Source: an uncultured Roseibium sp.
GTDB taxonomy: Bacteria; Pseudomonadota; Alphaproteobacteria; Rhizobiales; Stappiaceae
Length of the DNA: 64,000 nucleotides
Direction of reading: 5' to 3'
Assembly: GCF_963669205.1 (NCBI RefSeq)
Contig: NZ_OY769915.1
Location: forward strand, 93,501 to 157,500
A program made the position numbers and the translations under genes. Positions 26,696-34,731 of this stretch are shown here, in pieces. The first letter of the stretch is position 1. Every line of letters begins with the position of its first letter. The notes beneath the pieces are model-generated. The model searched no databases, was not told the DNA's origin, and worked only from the letters and a program-made list of their open reading frames with translations.

Positions 26696-28642
26696 CTACT
26701 TCGGCTTGCCGTCCTTCAGATCCGAAAGCAGGGTCTCGAGCAATCCCGCGAACTTCTCGCGTTCTGTATCTGAAAGCGCCTCCATGTCGAGTGTGAGCTT
26801 TTCAGGACTGGAGCGGTCTGAGTCTGCTTGAAGGGCCGAAGTCCGGGATGTGGAGACTTCGAATACCTCGATCGGATAGGGTATTCCCTTGACCTCTATC
26901 TTGCCCCGCGGTGCACAGGGGATCTCTTCGCAAATATGGGCATGCGTTGCATAGGAAACCAGAATCTGGCCCGGTTCGGCTGACGACTCCAGTCTTGAAG
27001 CTGTATTCACGCCCCGGCCAATGATCGTGTAATCCATACGGCTCTCACTGCCGAAATTTCCGACGGTGCAATAGTCGGTGTGAATGCCGATCCTGCATCT
27101 GAGTGGTTCAAGGATACCCGCCTTCTTCCACTGGTCCTGCAATTCCGTCATCCGTTCGGACATGGCAATGGCCATGCGCGCACAGGCAAGTGCGTCTTCC
27201 CTGATCCCCCTGCTTTCCGGGTCGCCGAAGAAAATCACGATGGCGTCACCGACATACTTGTCGATCGTTGCACCATGTTCGATCGCGATCTTGGACATTT
27301 CCGTGAGATAGTTGTTCAGGAGGCCCGTCAGTTCCTCCGACTCCATGCGCTCTGCCGTTTCCGTGAAACCTTCGATATCGGAGAAGAACACGGTGAGCTT
27401 TTTCCGGTTGGCAGCCAGTTTGACTTCGTTGGTTCCTTCAAAGATCGAAGCATAAATTTGCGGCGACAGATATTTCGCGAGCTGGCTCGACAGGTTTTCG
27501 AGCATCACGGTTTTTTCGGTCAGTTCGGTTTCCCTCAGTTTGAGCTCCGAAACGTCACTGAAAACCGCGACCGTGCCGCCGTCGCTGGTCTTGGTCTCGC
27601 TGATCTGTATCCACTTGCCCTTGCCGCGCTTCTGAAGGATCGACGAGGTCGGATTTCGATGCTGTTCCAAGCGTCTCTTGATGAAGTCTTCCGGATCTCC
27701 GGTCTCGACGTCGATAAGCTCATCCTTGATCCCGAGACGGAGGATCTCCTCGAATGACATGCCGGGCTTGATTTCGACCTTGGCTTCTCCGTAAAGCAGT
27801 TTCAGATATTGCTCGTTGTGCAGGATGAGGGTGTCGTCAGCGTTGAAAAAGGCAAAGCCTTCCGACGTACTGCCGATCGCATCGACGAGTTTCTGCCGTG
27901 CCGCCGTCACTTCGCGGGTGCGCTCGACAACACGCGCCTCCAGGGTCTCGTTGGCGTGCCGCAGCTCCTCTACCAACTGCCTGATTGATTGACGCATGAG
28001 TGAAAAGGACCCGGCAAGCTGGCCGATTTCATCCTTTGCGGACAGGCTGATGCTCGTATCCAGATTTCCAGCGCCAATCGCACTTGCGGACTTTTGAAGA
28101 TCGGCCAGAGGTCTTACGATGTAACGGCGTGAAATCAATACGGATGCCAGCGTGATCGTCGACAGGACGATGAGCGTGACGACACCGATGGCAATCGTGT
28201 TGGTGAGAATTTCTTCGCGCAACGCTTCACGGCTCGCAACCAGGCGGATAACGCCGATCTCGTTGCCCTCGTGGACGATTGTTCCCTCGCGAACCGAATA
28301 GTCCCGGCCCTCGGATACGGAGTTGTATTCAATGCCGCCACCATTCGCCTTTTCGCGAATGATTTCGGTCCCGTCTGTTGACGTCACACTGGCGAAAGCG
28401 ATGGACTTGTCGAGAATCAGGCTCTCCAGGTACCCTTCCACGATCGGATAGTCGAAATTCCACAAGGGGGCCTCGAGCCCAACCCGTGAAATGCTGATGT
28501 AGTTGTCGAGCTTTTCGTCCAGCGCTTCGGAGTTTCGCTGACCGGTAAAATGAACAGCCGCACCTGCAAAAAACAGCATGATGAGCGCAACGATGAGTGC
28601 GAGCGTCAGATTGAAGCGTGTGCTGATGCTTTGGGTCTGCAT
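26696..28642 (-). CDS. Membrane class III adenylate cyclase with HAMP and PAS domains
   Basis: The ATG at 28642 (GAGGGGG just upstream) gives 648 residues. Order: membrane helix (about 10-33), periplasmic sensor region (about 34-148), second helix (about 149-171), HAMP (about 172-225), coiled coil, PAS-like domain (about 250-370), and a class III cyclase domain (about 413-595). The two metal aspartates are present (Asp422 in FFSDIEGFT, Asp466 in YVGDAIV), as are the transition-state Asn546 and Arg550 (NTASR) and the adenine-selecting Asp537 (MDYTIIG). It should make cAMP in response to an external signal. It faces an orphan binding protein. Confidence 0.92.
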   Translation of the reverse strand: MQTQSISTRFNLTLALIVALIMLFFAGAAVHFTGQRNSEALDEKLDNYISISRVGLEAPLWNFDYPIVEGYLESLILDKSIAFASVTSTDGTEIIREKANGGGIEYNSVSEGRDYSVREGTIVHEGNEIGVIRLVASREALREEILTNTIAIGVVTLIVLSTITLASVLISRRYIVRPLADLQKSASAIGAGNLDTSISLSAKDEIGQLAGSFSLMRQSIRQLVEELRHANETLEARVVERTREVTAARQKLVDAIGSTSEGFAFFNADDTLILHNEQYLKLLYGEAKVEIKPGMSFEEILRLGIKDELIDVETGDPEDFIKRRLEQHRNPTSSILQKRGKGKWIQISETKTSDGGTVAVFSDVSELKLRETELTEKTVMLENLSSQLAKYLSPQIYASIFEGTNEVKLAANRKKLTVFFSDIEGFTETAERMESEELTGLLNNYLTEMSKIAIEHGATIDKYVGDAIVIFFGDPESRGIREDALACARMAIAMSERMTELQDQWKKAGILEPLRCRIGIHTDYCTVGNFGSESRMDYTIIGRGVNTASRLESSAEPGQILVSYATHAHICEEIPCAPRGKIEVKGIPYPIEVFEVSTSRTSALQADSDRSSPEKLTLDMEALSDTEREKFAGLLETLLSDLKDGKPK

Positions 28643-28845
28643 GCGCCCCCTCGGTCGTGTGGGGCCCGGTCTGAGACCCTGTTGGCGTGTATCCAGGGCC
28701 AGCGAAGACCATCCTGAAAGAATAGTTCGACATGAACACAGTCGTTTTTCAAGGAAATGATTATTTTCTTGCCGGTCCGAGACCTCTTTTGATCTTCTCT
28801 TCCACGCTGAAACGCCGGGACCGGGGGCCACGGGAGCGGCGAGAC

Positions 28846-28878
28846 TTGACAAGCAGATAAATATCGAGATATTTCGAT
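28846..28878 (+). promoter_or_regulatory. Promoter and ArsR operator, predicted leaderless start
   Basis: A TTGACA -35 box (28846-28851) is followed, 17 nt later, by an AT-rich -10-like hexamer (28869-28874). The -10 lies within ATATCGAGATATTTCGAT (28861-28878), nearly identical to a palindrome before the next gene (29230-29247). Transcription would start at about 28881, the A of the arsR ATG, so the mRNA is probably leaderless. A repressor bound here would block the -10 box. Confidence 0.65.
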
Positions 28879-28880
28879 TT

Positions 28881-29189
28881 ATGGACGTTGAAAATGCGAT
28901 TGCAGCCCTGAACAACCCGATCAGACGCAGGATCCTCGAGTGGCTCAAGGACCGGTCGAACTTCCCGCCAGCGCTGCCCGAACACGCAGACCTTGACGGT
29001 GTGTGTGTCGGCTATATCCAGGAAAAGGCCGGGCTCTCGCAGTCGACCGTTTCCAACTACATGGGGCTACTGAGAAAGGCCGGGTTCGTCACGGCCGAAA
29101 GGCATGGCCAGTGGACGTTCTACCGGCGCAACGAGGCGAATATTCAGGTCTTTCTGAAGGCGGTTCAGGACGAGTTGTCAAAAGCCTGA
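28881..29189 (+). CDS. ArsR-family transcriptional repressor
   Basis: The 102-residue winged-helix protein (MDVENAIAALNNPIRRRILEWL) has the ArsR recognition region LSQSTVSNYMGLLRKAGFVTAER. It has a single cysteine (DGVCVGYI), so the usual two- or three-cysteine metal sites are absent and the signal may be an organic electrophile or redox change. The start codon lies 2 nt after an operator and has no ribosome site. The flavin oxidoreductase gene 64 nt downstream has the same operator, so both are probably repressed by this protein. Confidence 0.88.
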   Translation: MDVENAIAALNNPIRRRILEWLKDRSNFPPALPEHADLDGVCVGYIQEKAGLSQSTVSNYMGLLRKAGFVTAERHGQWTFYRRNEANIQVFLKAVQDELSKA

Positions 29190-29229
29190 GGCCTTCAGGG
29201 GCGACCAGAACGGGGATTAAAATCAAGGT

Positions 29230-29247
29230 ATATCGAAATATTTCGAT
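29230..29247 (+). promoter_or_regulatory. Second ArsR operator before the flavin oxidoreductase
   Basis: ATATCGAAATATTTCGAT contains a perfect 16-bp palindrome (ATCGAAAT-ATTTCGAT) and differs at one base from the site at 28861-28878. It ends 6 nt before the first possible start of the downstream gene. Confidence 0.65.
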
Positions 29248-29253
29248 GAAAAG

Positions 29254-30465
29254 ATGGTGACAATGAAGACGAACGGAAAAGCCGAAAGCGGTCTCGGACG
29301 GCCTTTGCGTCTGCCCTGCGGAATTGAGCTGAAAAACCGCCTGGTCAAGGCTGCGATGTCCGACTCGCTAGGCGACGGCCGCGGTAATCCGACGGGCAGG
29401 CAGATCCGGCTCTACGAACGCTGGGCCGAAGGCGGGGCCGCCCTGTCGCTGATCGGCGAGGTGCAGACGAACCCGTCTTTCCCCGAAAAACCTGGCAATC
29501 TCGTGCTTGGTCCCTTGAGAGACATCGCTGGATTGCAGCGTCTTGCAGAGCGGGGATCGGTCCATGGCGCGCAGATCTGGCCGCAGCTCGGGCACGCGGG
29601 CGCGCTGGCACACGCGCCCATCAGCAGTCCCAGGGGGCCATCGCCTCTGGATGTGGCGGGGTTGAGGTGCCAGGGCATGACGCTGGAGGACATCCGAACC
29701 CTCCCTGAAATCTACGCCGAGGCCGCATCGATCGCGCGCCGGGCCGGCTTTGGCGGCGTTCAGATCCACGCGGGTCACGGCTTCCTTTTCAGCCAGTTCC
29801 TGTCACCGCTGTTCAACCGGCGGACTGATGCCTATGGCGGATCGGTCGAAAACCGGTTCCGTGTGATCGGCGAGGTCATCGATGCGGTAAGGAAGGCGTC
29901 CGGCCCGGGTTTTCCGGTCGGCATCAAGATCAATTCCACCGACAAACTCGAAGGGGGCCTCACCGAGGAAGAGGCGCTCGAAGCGGTGCGTCTGCTGGAC
30001 CGGACATCTGTGGATCTCGTGGATGTCAGCGGCGGCACCTATTTCCCCGGCGCACCCGCAAGCTCCGACGGTGTCGCGGCAGGCGGGCCCTATTTCGCGG
30101 ATTTCGCGCGGCGGGCCAAATCGGTTACAGACATTCCGGTCATGCTGACGGGCGGCATCAAGACCAGGGCCGAGGCAGTGGCGGTGATTGAAACCGGCGT
30201 TGCCGACGCGGTCGGTCTGGCGCGCGCCCTGGTGCTGGAACCCGGGCTACCGAATAACTGGCTGAACGGGACAGGCGAAGATCCGGCCTTCCCGGTCTTT
30301 GACGCGCCGCCTGAGGGTGCGGTGACGGCCTGGTACACGATGCGCCTGACCGCGCTTGGCGACGAGAGCGAGGCAGCTTTCAACATGACCGCCCGGGAGG
30401 CGTTGAAGCTCTACGAGGCGCGCGACGTGGAGCGCTGCGAACACTGGCGGTCGCATTTCAGCTGA
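29254..30465 (+). CDS. NADH:flavin oxidoreductase, Old Yellow Enzyme family
   Basis: The 403-residue FMN-binding TIM barrel has the family signature QIHAGHGFLFSQFLSP followed by FNRRTDAYGGSVENR. The N-terminal half carries LPCGIELKNRLVKAAMSDSLGDG. Such enzymes reduce activated C=C bonds (enones, maleimides) or nitro compounds with NAD(P)H. It may start at 29254 or at 29263 (MKTNGKAES); the ribosome site does not decide. Control by the adjacent ArsR is likely from shared operators, as NemR controls nemA in E. coli, although NemR is a TetR protein. Its end overlaps the convergent reductase by 8 nt. Confidence 0.9.
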   Translation: MVTMKTNGKAESGLGRPLRLPCGIELKNRLVKAAMSDSLGDGRGNPTGRQIRLYERWAEGGAALSLIGEVQTNPSFPEKPGNLVLGPLRDIAGLQRLAERGSVHGAQIWPQLGHAGALAHAPISSPRGPSPLDVAGLRCQGMTLEDIRTLPEIYAEAASIARRAGFGGVQIHAGHGFLFSQFLSPLFNRRTDAYGGSVENRFRVIGEVIDAVRKASGPGFPVGIKINSTDKLEGGLTEEEALEAVRLLDRTSVDLVDVSGGTYFPGAPASSDGVAAGGPYFADFARRAKSVTDIPVMLTGGIKTRAEAVAVIETGVADAVGLARALVLEPGLPNNWLNGTGEDPAFPVFDAPPEGAVTAWYTMRLTALGDESEAAFNMTAREALKLYEARDVERCEHWRSHFS

Positions 30466-31036
30466 GCCTGTAAATGCTCATGATCGCGCCGTTGGAGCAG
30501 GTGGCCGATCTGATGAGTCTCAGGTCCTGCCGAACCGTTCCGGGCTCAAACAGGCGTTTGCCCGCGCCCGCAACGACTGGAAACGTCCAGAGCCGGAATT
30601 CGTCGACAAGGTTCCGGCTGATCAGGAACTGGAGCAACTGCCAGCTTCCGTGAATCTGCAGCAGCGGACCTTCGCGCGTCTTCAGCCTTGATATCTCTGT
30701 TTCGATCTCTCCCGATACCGGCTCTGCGTTGGTCCAGGCGAGCGGGGCTTTCGAAGAGGTCACGACATGTTTGCGGGCAGCGTTCATCATGTCCGCGACC
30801 GGGTTGGCTTCGACGTCCGGCCAATGTCCGGCGAAAAGATCGAAGGTCTTGCGGCCGAACAGCATGTCGTAAGGTTCGGCCATCGCCACCGTCTGCACCT
30901 GCTCCATGACACCCTCCCAGTACGGGGCGGCCCATCCTCCCTGTCCGAAGCCGCCGCTGCGGTCCTCTTCCGGCATGCTGGGAGCCTGCATCACGCCGTC
31001 CAGCGTGACGAAGGTCAAGGCGGCAAGGTCTCTCAT
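30458..31036 (-). CDS. Dihydrofolate-reductase/RibD C-terminal domain protein
   Basis: The 192-residue protein matches the stand-alone RibD_C/DHFR-like family (YwjB/YyaP type): LTFVTLDGVMQAP at the start, LLFGRKTFDLFAGHWP, then IHGSWQLLQFLISRNLVDEFRLWTFPVVAGAGKRLF. It probably binds NADPH; its substrate is unknown and it is not a true folate enzyme by evidence. It is third in an arsR-AHSA1-ribD-like operon and overlaps the gene before it as ATGA. Confidence 0.85.
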   Translation of the reverse strand: MRDLAALTFVTLDGVMQAPSMPEEDRSGGFGQGGWAAPYWEGVMEQVQTVAMAEPYDMLFGRKTFDLFAGHWPDVEANPVADMMNAARKHVVTSSKAPLAWTNAEPVSGEIETEISRLKTREGPLLQIHGSWQLLQFLISRNLVDEFRLWTFPVVAGAGKRLFEPGTVRQDLRLIRSATCSNGAIMSIYRLS

Positions 31037-31491
31037 GATCGGGGCTCCCGGGTAAGATAGCTTTCAAGGATCTGCAGCGTGGCTTCCCAGCCGTCGGCGT
31101 GAATGGTGCAGGCCTGGTCGGACGGAATGCCCTCGTGCACGACGACGACCTCCGTGCCGCCGGGAACATCCAGGAACCGGAAACTCACCGTCATGGGAAC
31201 ATTCTCAAGTGGATCGGGTGCCTGCCATTCCCAGGACATGCTGATGAACCGGGACGGTTCGATTTCCCGGAAAACACCAGCAACACAGGGTGTCCGGCCA
31301 TCGGGCATCAGGTAGCGCAAGCGAAAGTGCCCACCTTGTTCAAAGGCGTATTGCAGCGCTTCCACGGTGATGCCCGGGTCGGGTGTGAACCATTGCGTCA
31401 GCGTCTGCGCGTCGCCGAAAGCGTTGAACAGCGTCGCGCGCGGCGCGTATATGGTTCTGCGGACGATCAACGGAACTGCTGTTTCAGTCAT
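31033..31491 (-). CDS. SRPBCC/AHSA1 domain protein
   Basis: The 152-residue protein (start 31491, overlapping the ArsR stop as ATGA) has the START-like fold pattern of the AHSA1/CalC group: IVRRTIYAPRATLFNAFGDAQTLTQWFTP near the N-terminus and GWEATLQILESYL at the end. These proteins bind hydrophobic ligands and are very often encoded next to an ArsR regulator, as here. No enzymatic residues are assigned. It is the second gene of the operon. Confidence 0.88.
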   Translation of the reverse strand: MTETAVPLIVRRTIYAPRATLFNAFGDAQTLTQWFTPDPGITVEALQYAFEQGGHFRLRYLMPDGRTPCVAGVFREIEPSRFISMSWEWQAPDPLENVPMTVSFRFLDVPGGTEVVVVHEGIPSDQACTIHADGWEATLQILESYLTREPRS

Positions 31492-31814
31492 GTTTGACCA
31501 CCCTTGCTGTCCGTCGTGCTGACGAACCGGTCGAGGCGGCGAAGTGTGCCTTCCCAGAAACTGCGATGGCTGGCGATCCAGTCTTCTGCTTGCTGCAGCG
31601 GAGCGGTTTCCAGATGGAACAGATGCACCCGTCCGGTGACTTCGCGGCGAACGAGACCGGCCGTTTCGAGCACCTTCAGATGCTTGGAGATCGTCGGTTG
31701 GGCAACGTTGAAGGGCGCGCGCAACTGATTGGCGGATTGCGCACCGTCTCTGGCGAGCATGGAAATGATCTGGCGCCGCGTGCCGTCTCCGAGCGCGTGA
31801 AACGCGCGATCCAT
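31488..31814 (-). CDS. ArsR-family regulator of the AHSA1/reductase operon
   Basis: I place the start at 31814 (MDRAFHALGDGTRRQIISML, 108 residues), the usual opening of this ArsR subgroup. The ATG at 31838 adds eight residues but lies inside the palindromic operator. The helix-turn-helix (VAQPTISKHLKVLETAGLVRRE) is complete and no metal-binding cysteines are seen. It heads a three-gene operon with 4-nt overlaps throughout and probably represses itself. Confidence 0.88.
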   Translation of the reverse strand: MDRAFHALGDGTRRQIISMLARDGAQSANQLRAPFNVAQPTISKHLKVLETAGLVRREVTGRVHLFHLETAPLQQAEDWIASHRSFWEGTLRRLDRFVSTTDSKGGQT

Positions 31815-31829
31815 CGTATTCTGACAATG

Positions 31830-31847
31830 TATAGCCATTTGGCTATA
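31830..31847 (-). promoter_or_regulatory. ArsR operator overlapping the operon promoter
   Basis: TATAGCCA-TT-TGGCTATA is a perfect 8-bp-arm inverted repeat. On the minus strand a TTGACT -35 box (near 31872) is followed 17-18 nt later by a TATATA -10 box overlapping the repeat, so a bound repressor would block RNA polymerase. Confidence 0.65.
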
Positions 31848-31894
31848 TAATCGAATGAACGCGCCTCAGTCAAGCCGCCAACGGAGTTTGACCC

Positions 31895-32539
31895 TCAGGC
31901 TTTGGTCAGGTGTTTCAGAAGCGAAGCCTTGGCGCCTTCAATGTGGAGGCGGGTCAGATCGGCCGCGCGATCGGCATCCGCGGCTTCGCAGGCGTCGATG
32001 ATCTCGTCATGCTCCCGCCCGGCGCGCTCCATGCCATTCGACATGACCAGTTGGGCGCGGATCTGTCGTTCGACCCTGTCGATCGCGTTGCGCGCGACTT
32101 CCTTGAAAAAGGCCAGGTCGCTTGCACCGTAGAGCGTTTCATGAAAGTCCCTGTTGAGATCACCCCATTCCATCGGGTCTGTTGAGGCCGAAAACGCGGC
32201 GCATTTTTCACGGGCGCTCGCAAGCACTGCCGCGGTCATTTGCGGTACCGCGTTGCGGATGATCTCCGGTTCCAGCAGGGCTCTGAGATTGAAGATCTCC
32301 TCCGTTTCCCGGGGCGAAAGCTCCGTGACGACCGCGCCCTTGTAGCGCCGGGTCCGGACGAGTCCCTGTTCTTCCAGCCGGGAAATGGCCTCGCGCACCG
32401 GAATGCGGCTCGTGTTGAAGAGTTTCGCAATCTCGTCCTGGCGGAGCGGTTCGCCTTCTTCCAACTGGCCTTGGATGATGGCCTTGCGCAGCGCCTCGAA
32501 CACGATCGATGACGCCGAGGCCGTTTCGGAGATATCCAT
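31895..32539 (-). CDS. GntR-family (FCD/FadR) regulator, probable hydroxyproline catabolism regulator
   Basis: The start at 32539 (MDISETASASSIVFEALRKA) gives 214 residues; the longer frame to 32650 runs through the operator. A GntR winged helix (residues about 10-75, with FNTSRIPVREAISRLEEQGLV) precedes an all-helical FCD effector domain with metal-ligand-like residues (RDFHETL and EHDEIIDA). It is divergent from the hydroxyproline genes (gap 269 nt). The ligand is probably a hydroxyproline isomer or pathway intermediate. Confidence 0.87.
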   Translation of the reverse strand: MDISETASASSIVFEALRKAIIQGQLEEGEPLRQDEIAKLFNTSRIPVREAISRLEEQGLVRTRRYKGAVVTELSPRETEEIFNLRALLEPEIIRNAVPQMTAAVLASAREKCAAFSASTDPMEWGDLNRDFHETLYGASDLAFFKEVARNAIDRVERQIRAQLVMSNGMERAGREHDEIIDACEAADADRAADLTRLHIEGAKASLLKHLTKA

Positions 32540-32626
32540 CGATGTCAGCTTCAAGATCCGTTTCCTTAACTGGCGTCGCCGGTCTGACGTTTGGAGGCGA
32601 TCTTTTTTGAATATTTTATATTGAAT

Positions 32627-32638
32627 ATTGGATCCAAT
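32627..32638. promoter_or_regulatory. GntR/VanR-type operator
   Basis: ATTGGATCCAAT is a perfect 12-bp palindrome about 90 nt upstream of the GntR start. To my knowledge it is identical to the operator used by VanR, an FCD-type GntR repressor of Caulobacter. A second palindrome, GCATCCA-N5-TGGATGC (32753-32771), lies nearer the catabolic operon. Confidence 0.6.
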
Positions 32639-32808
32639 CTGATTTATCAATCCCTCACGCCCGTCTTTTCCAGCGGACAGCGCGTGAGCGACAGCGTCTG
32701 GACAAAGCCTGCGCCGGTTGACGCAGGAAGGGCTTTTACATTGCGATGATGTGCATCCACTGGGTGGATGCCGATGGAATGCGGAAGATTTGCAGCTAGG
32801 AGTGATCG

Positions 32809-33768
32809 ATGCCCTCGAACGTCTTTTCCGGATTGATGCCGGCCCTCATGACCCCTTGCCTGCCCGATCGCACGCCGGATTATGACGCGCTTGTTGCCAA
32901 GGGACAGGAATTGATCGCCGCCGGCATGTCCGCGGTCGTTTATTGCGGATCAATGGGTGACTGGCCCCTTCTCACCGAAGCGCAGCGCATGGAAGGCGTC
33001 GGGCGGCTCGTGAAGGCGGGCGTGCCCGTGGTCGTCGGCACGGGCGCGATCAACACGGCCTCCGCCGTCGCGCATGCCCGGCATGGCGCGGAAGTTGGTG
33101 CGCACGGCCTGATGGTGATCCCTCGCGTTCTGTCGCGCGGCAGTTCGGCAGCCGCGCAGCGCAGCCACTTCAGCGCGATCCTCTCCGCTGCCAGCTCGCT
33201 GCCGGCCGTGATCTATAACAGCCCCTACTACGGCTTTGCGACACGCGCCGACCTCTTCTTCGAGCTTCGCAAGGCGTTCCCGAACCTCGTCGGCTTCAAG
33301 GAATTCGGCGGCAAGGCGGACCTGCGCTACGCAGCAGAGAACATCACCTCGAAGGACGACGACGTTACGCTGATGGTCGGCGTGGATACGGCCGTCCTGC
33401 ACGGCTATGTCAATTGCGGGGCGACCGGTGCGATCACCGGCATCGGCAATGCGATCCCGAAAGAAGTGCTGCATCTGGTCCGCCTGTGCGAAAAAGCCGC
33501 CGAGGGCCATGTCGAGGCGCGCCAGCGCGCGCGGGAACTGGAAGACGCCATGGCAGTTCTCTCCAGTTTTGACGAGGGTCCGGACCTGGTTCTCTATTAC
33601 AAGCACCTGATGGTTTTGAACGGCGAAGACGCTTACCGTCTGCATTTCAACGAGACGGACGCGCTGACCGACGCGCAGCGCAATTATGTCGAGACGCAAT
33701 ATGCGCTCTTCAGGGCCTGGTATGCCGACTGGTCCCGGCAGGGCGGAGTGATAGCCGAATGCGCGTGA
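32809..33768 (+). CDS. Dihydrodipicolinate synthase family; probable 1-pyrroline-4-hydroxy-2-carboxylate deaminase
   Basis: The 319-residue class I aldolase-fold protein has the Schiff-base Lys164 (VGFKEFGG) and the Tyr136 proton relay (VIYNSPYYG). The substrate loop reads GSMGDWPLL instead of the GTTGE common in DapA, so it is not a lysine-pathway enzyme. In hydroxyproline operons this family member deaminates 1-pyrroline-4-hydroxy-2-carboxylate to alpha-ketoglutarate semialdehyde. The neighbouring epimerase and dehydrogenase would supply that substrate. First gene of the operon; it overlaps the next by 10 nt. Confidence 0.85.
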   Translation: MPSNVFSGLMPALMTPCLPDRTPDYDALVAKGQELIAAGMSAVVYCGSMGDWPLLTEAQRMEGVGRLVKAGVPVVVGTGAINTASAVAHARHGAEVGAHGLMVIPRVLSRGSSAAAQRSHFSAILSAASSLPAVIYNSPYYGFATRADLFFELRKAFPNLVGFKEFGGKADLRYAAENITSKDDDVTLMVGVDTAVLHGYVNCGATGAITGIGNAIPKEVLHLVRLCEKAAEGHVEARQRARELEDAMAVLSSFDEGPDLVLYYKHLMVLNGEDAYRLHFNETDALTDAQRNYVETQYALFRAWYADWSRQGGVIAECA

Positions 33769-34691
33769 TCGACAGCCATACGGCCGGCGAACCGACCCGG
33801 GTGGTGATCGAAGGCGCACCCGATCTCGGAGCGGGATCGTTGAAGGAACGCGCCGCGCGCCTGGAGACGGATCACCTTGATTTCTGCGCATCCGTGGTTC
33901 TTGAACCGCGCGGTCACGATGCCATCATCGGCGCGCTTCTGCTGCCCCCGTCCCGGGACGACTGCGCCGCGTCGGTCATCTTTTTCAACAATCTGCAGAA
34001 CCTCGGCATGTGCGGCCACGCCTCGATCGGGCTGGGCGCGACGCTCGCCTATCTGGAGCGGATCAGCCCGGGCCGTCACAAGCTTGAAACGCCGGTCGGT
34101 GTGGTGGAAATCCGGCTCCACGATGCCAGCACGGTGTCTGTCACCAATGTTGAAAGCTACCGTCACCTGAAGGATGTCACCGTTGAGATCGAGGGCTATG
34201 GAGCCGTCACCGGCGATGTCGCCTGGGGCGGCAACTGGTTTTTCCTTGTCAAGGAAAGCCCGATTGACCTCGTCCCGCAGAACATCCGGCCGCTCACCGA
34301 TCTGACTCTGAACATCCGCAAGGTCCTCGAGGACAACGGGATCACCGGACGGGACGCCGCCTGGATCGACCATGTCGAGCTTTTTGGCCCTCCTGTCAGC
34401 CCGCAAGCCGACAGCCGGAACTTCGTCCTGTGCCCGGGCGGTGCCTATGACCGGTCGCCCTGCGGGACCGGGTGTTCGGCCAAGCTCGCCTGTCTTGCCG
34501 AAGACGGTCTGCTCGCACCCGGTCAGGAGTGGATTCAGGAAAGCGTCATTGGCAGCACCTACAGGATCAGTTACCGAATGGGCAGCGGATCCGCTGTTGT
34601 CCCGACGATCACGGGAGAGGCGTTTGTCACCTCGGATGCGACCCTCAGATTCGATCCCGCTGACCCCTATCGTACGGGCATACGCTTTTAG
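33759..34691 (+). CDS. 4-hydroxyproline 2-epimerase (proline racemase family)
   Basis: The 310-residue protein carries both catalytic cysteines of true racemases and epimerases: Cys85 (NLGMCGHAS) and Cys235 (DRSPCGTG). It begins MRVIDSHTAGEPTR as in known 4HypE enzymes. It should interconvert trans-4-hydroxy-L-proline and cis-4-hydroxy-D-proline, the entry step of the pathway. It sits between the deaminase and the D-amino acid dehydrogenase, exactly the genes that handle the product. Strict proline racemase activity is the main alternative. Confidence 0.9.
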   Translation: MRVIDSHTAGEPTRVVIEGAPDLGAGSLKERAARLETDHLDFCASVVLEPRGHDAIIGALLLPPSRDDCAASVIFFNNLQNLGMCGHASIGLGATLAYLERISPGRHKLETPVGVVEIRLHDASTVSVTNVESYRHLKDVTVEIEGYGAVTGDVAWGGNWFFLVKESPIDLVPQNIRPLTDLTLNIRKVLEDNGITGRDAAWIDHVELFGPPVSPQADSRNFVLCPGGAYDRSPCGTGCSAKLACLAEDGLLAPGQEWIQESVIGSTYRISYRMGSGSAVVPTITGEAFVTSDATLRFDPADPYRTGIRF

Positions 34692-34731
34692 GCGCTGACG
34701 CGAAGTCTGGCCGGAGACCGGGGAAACCCTG

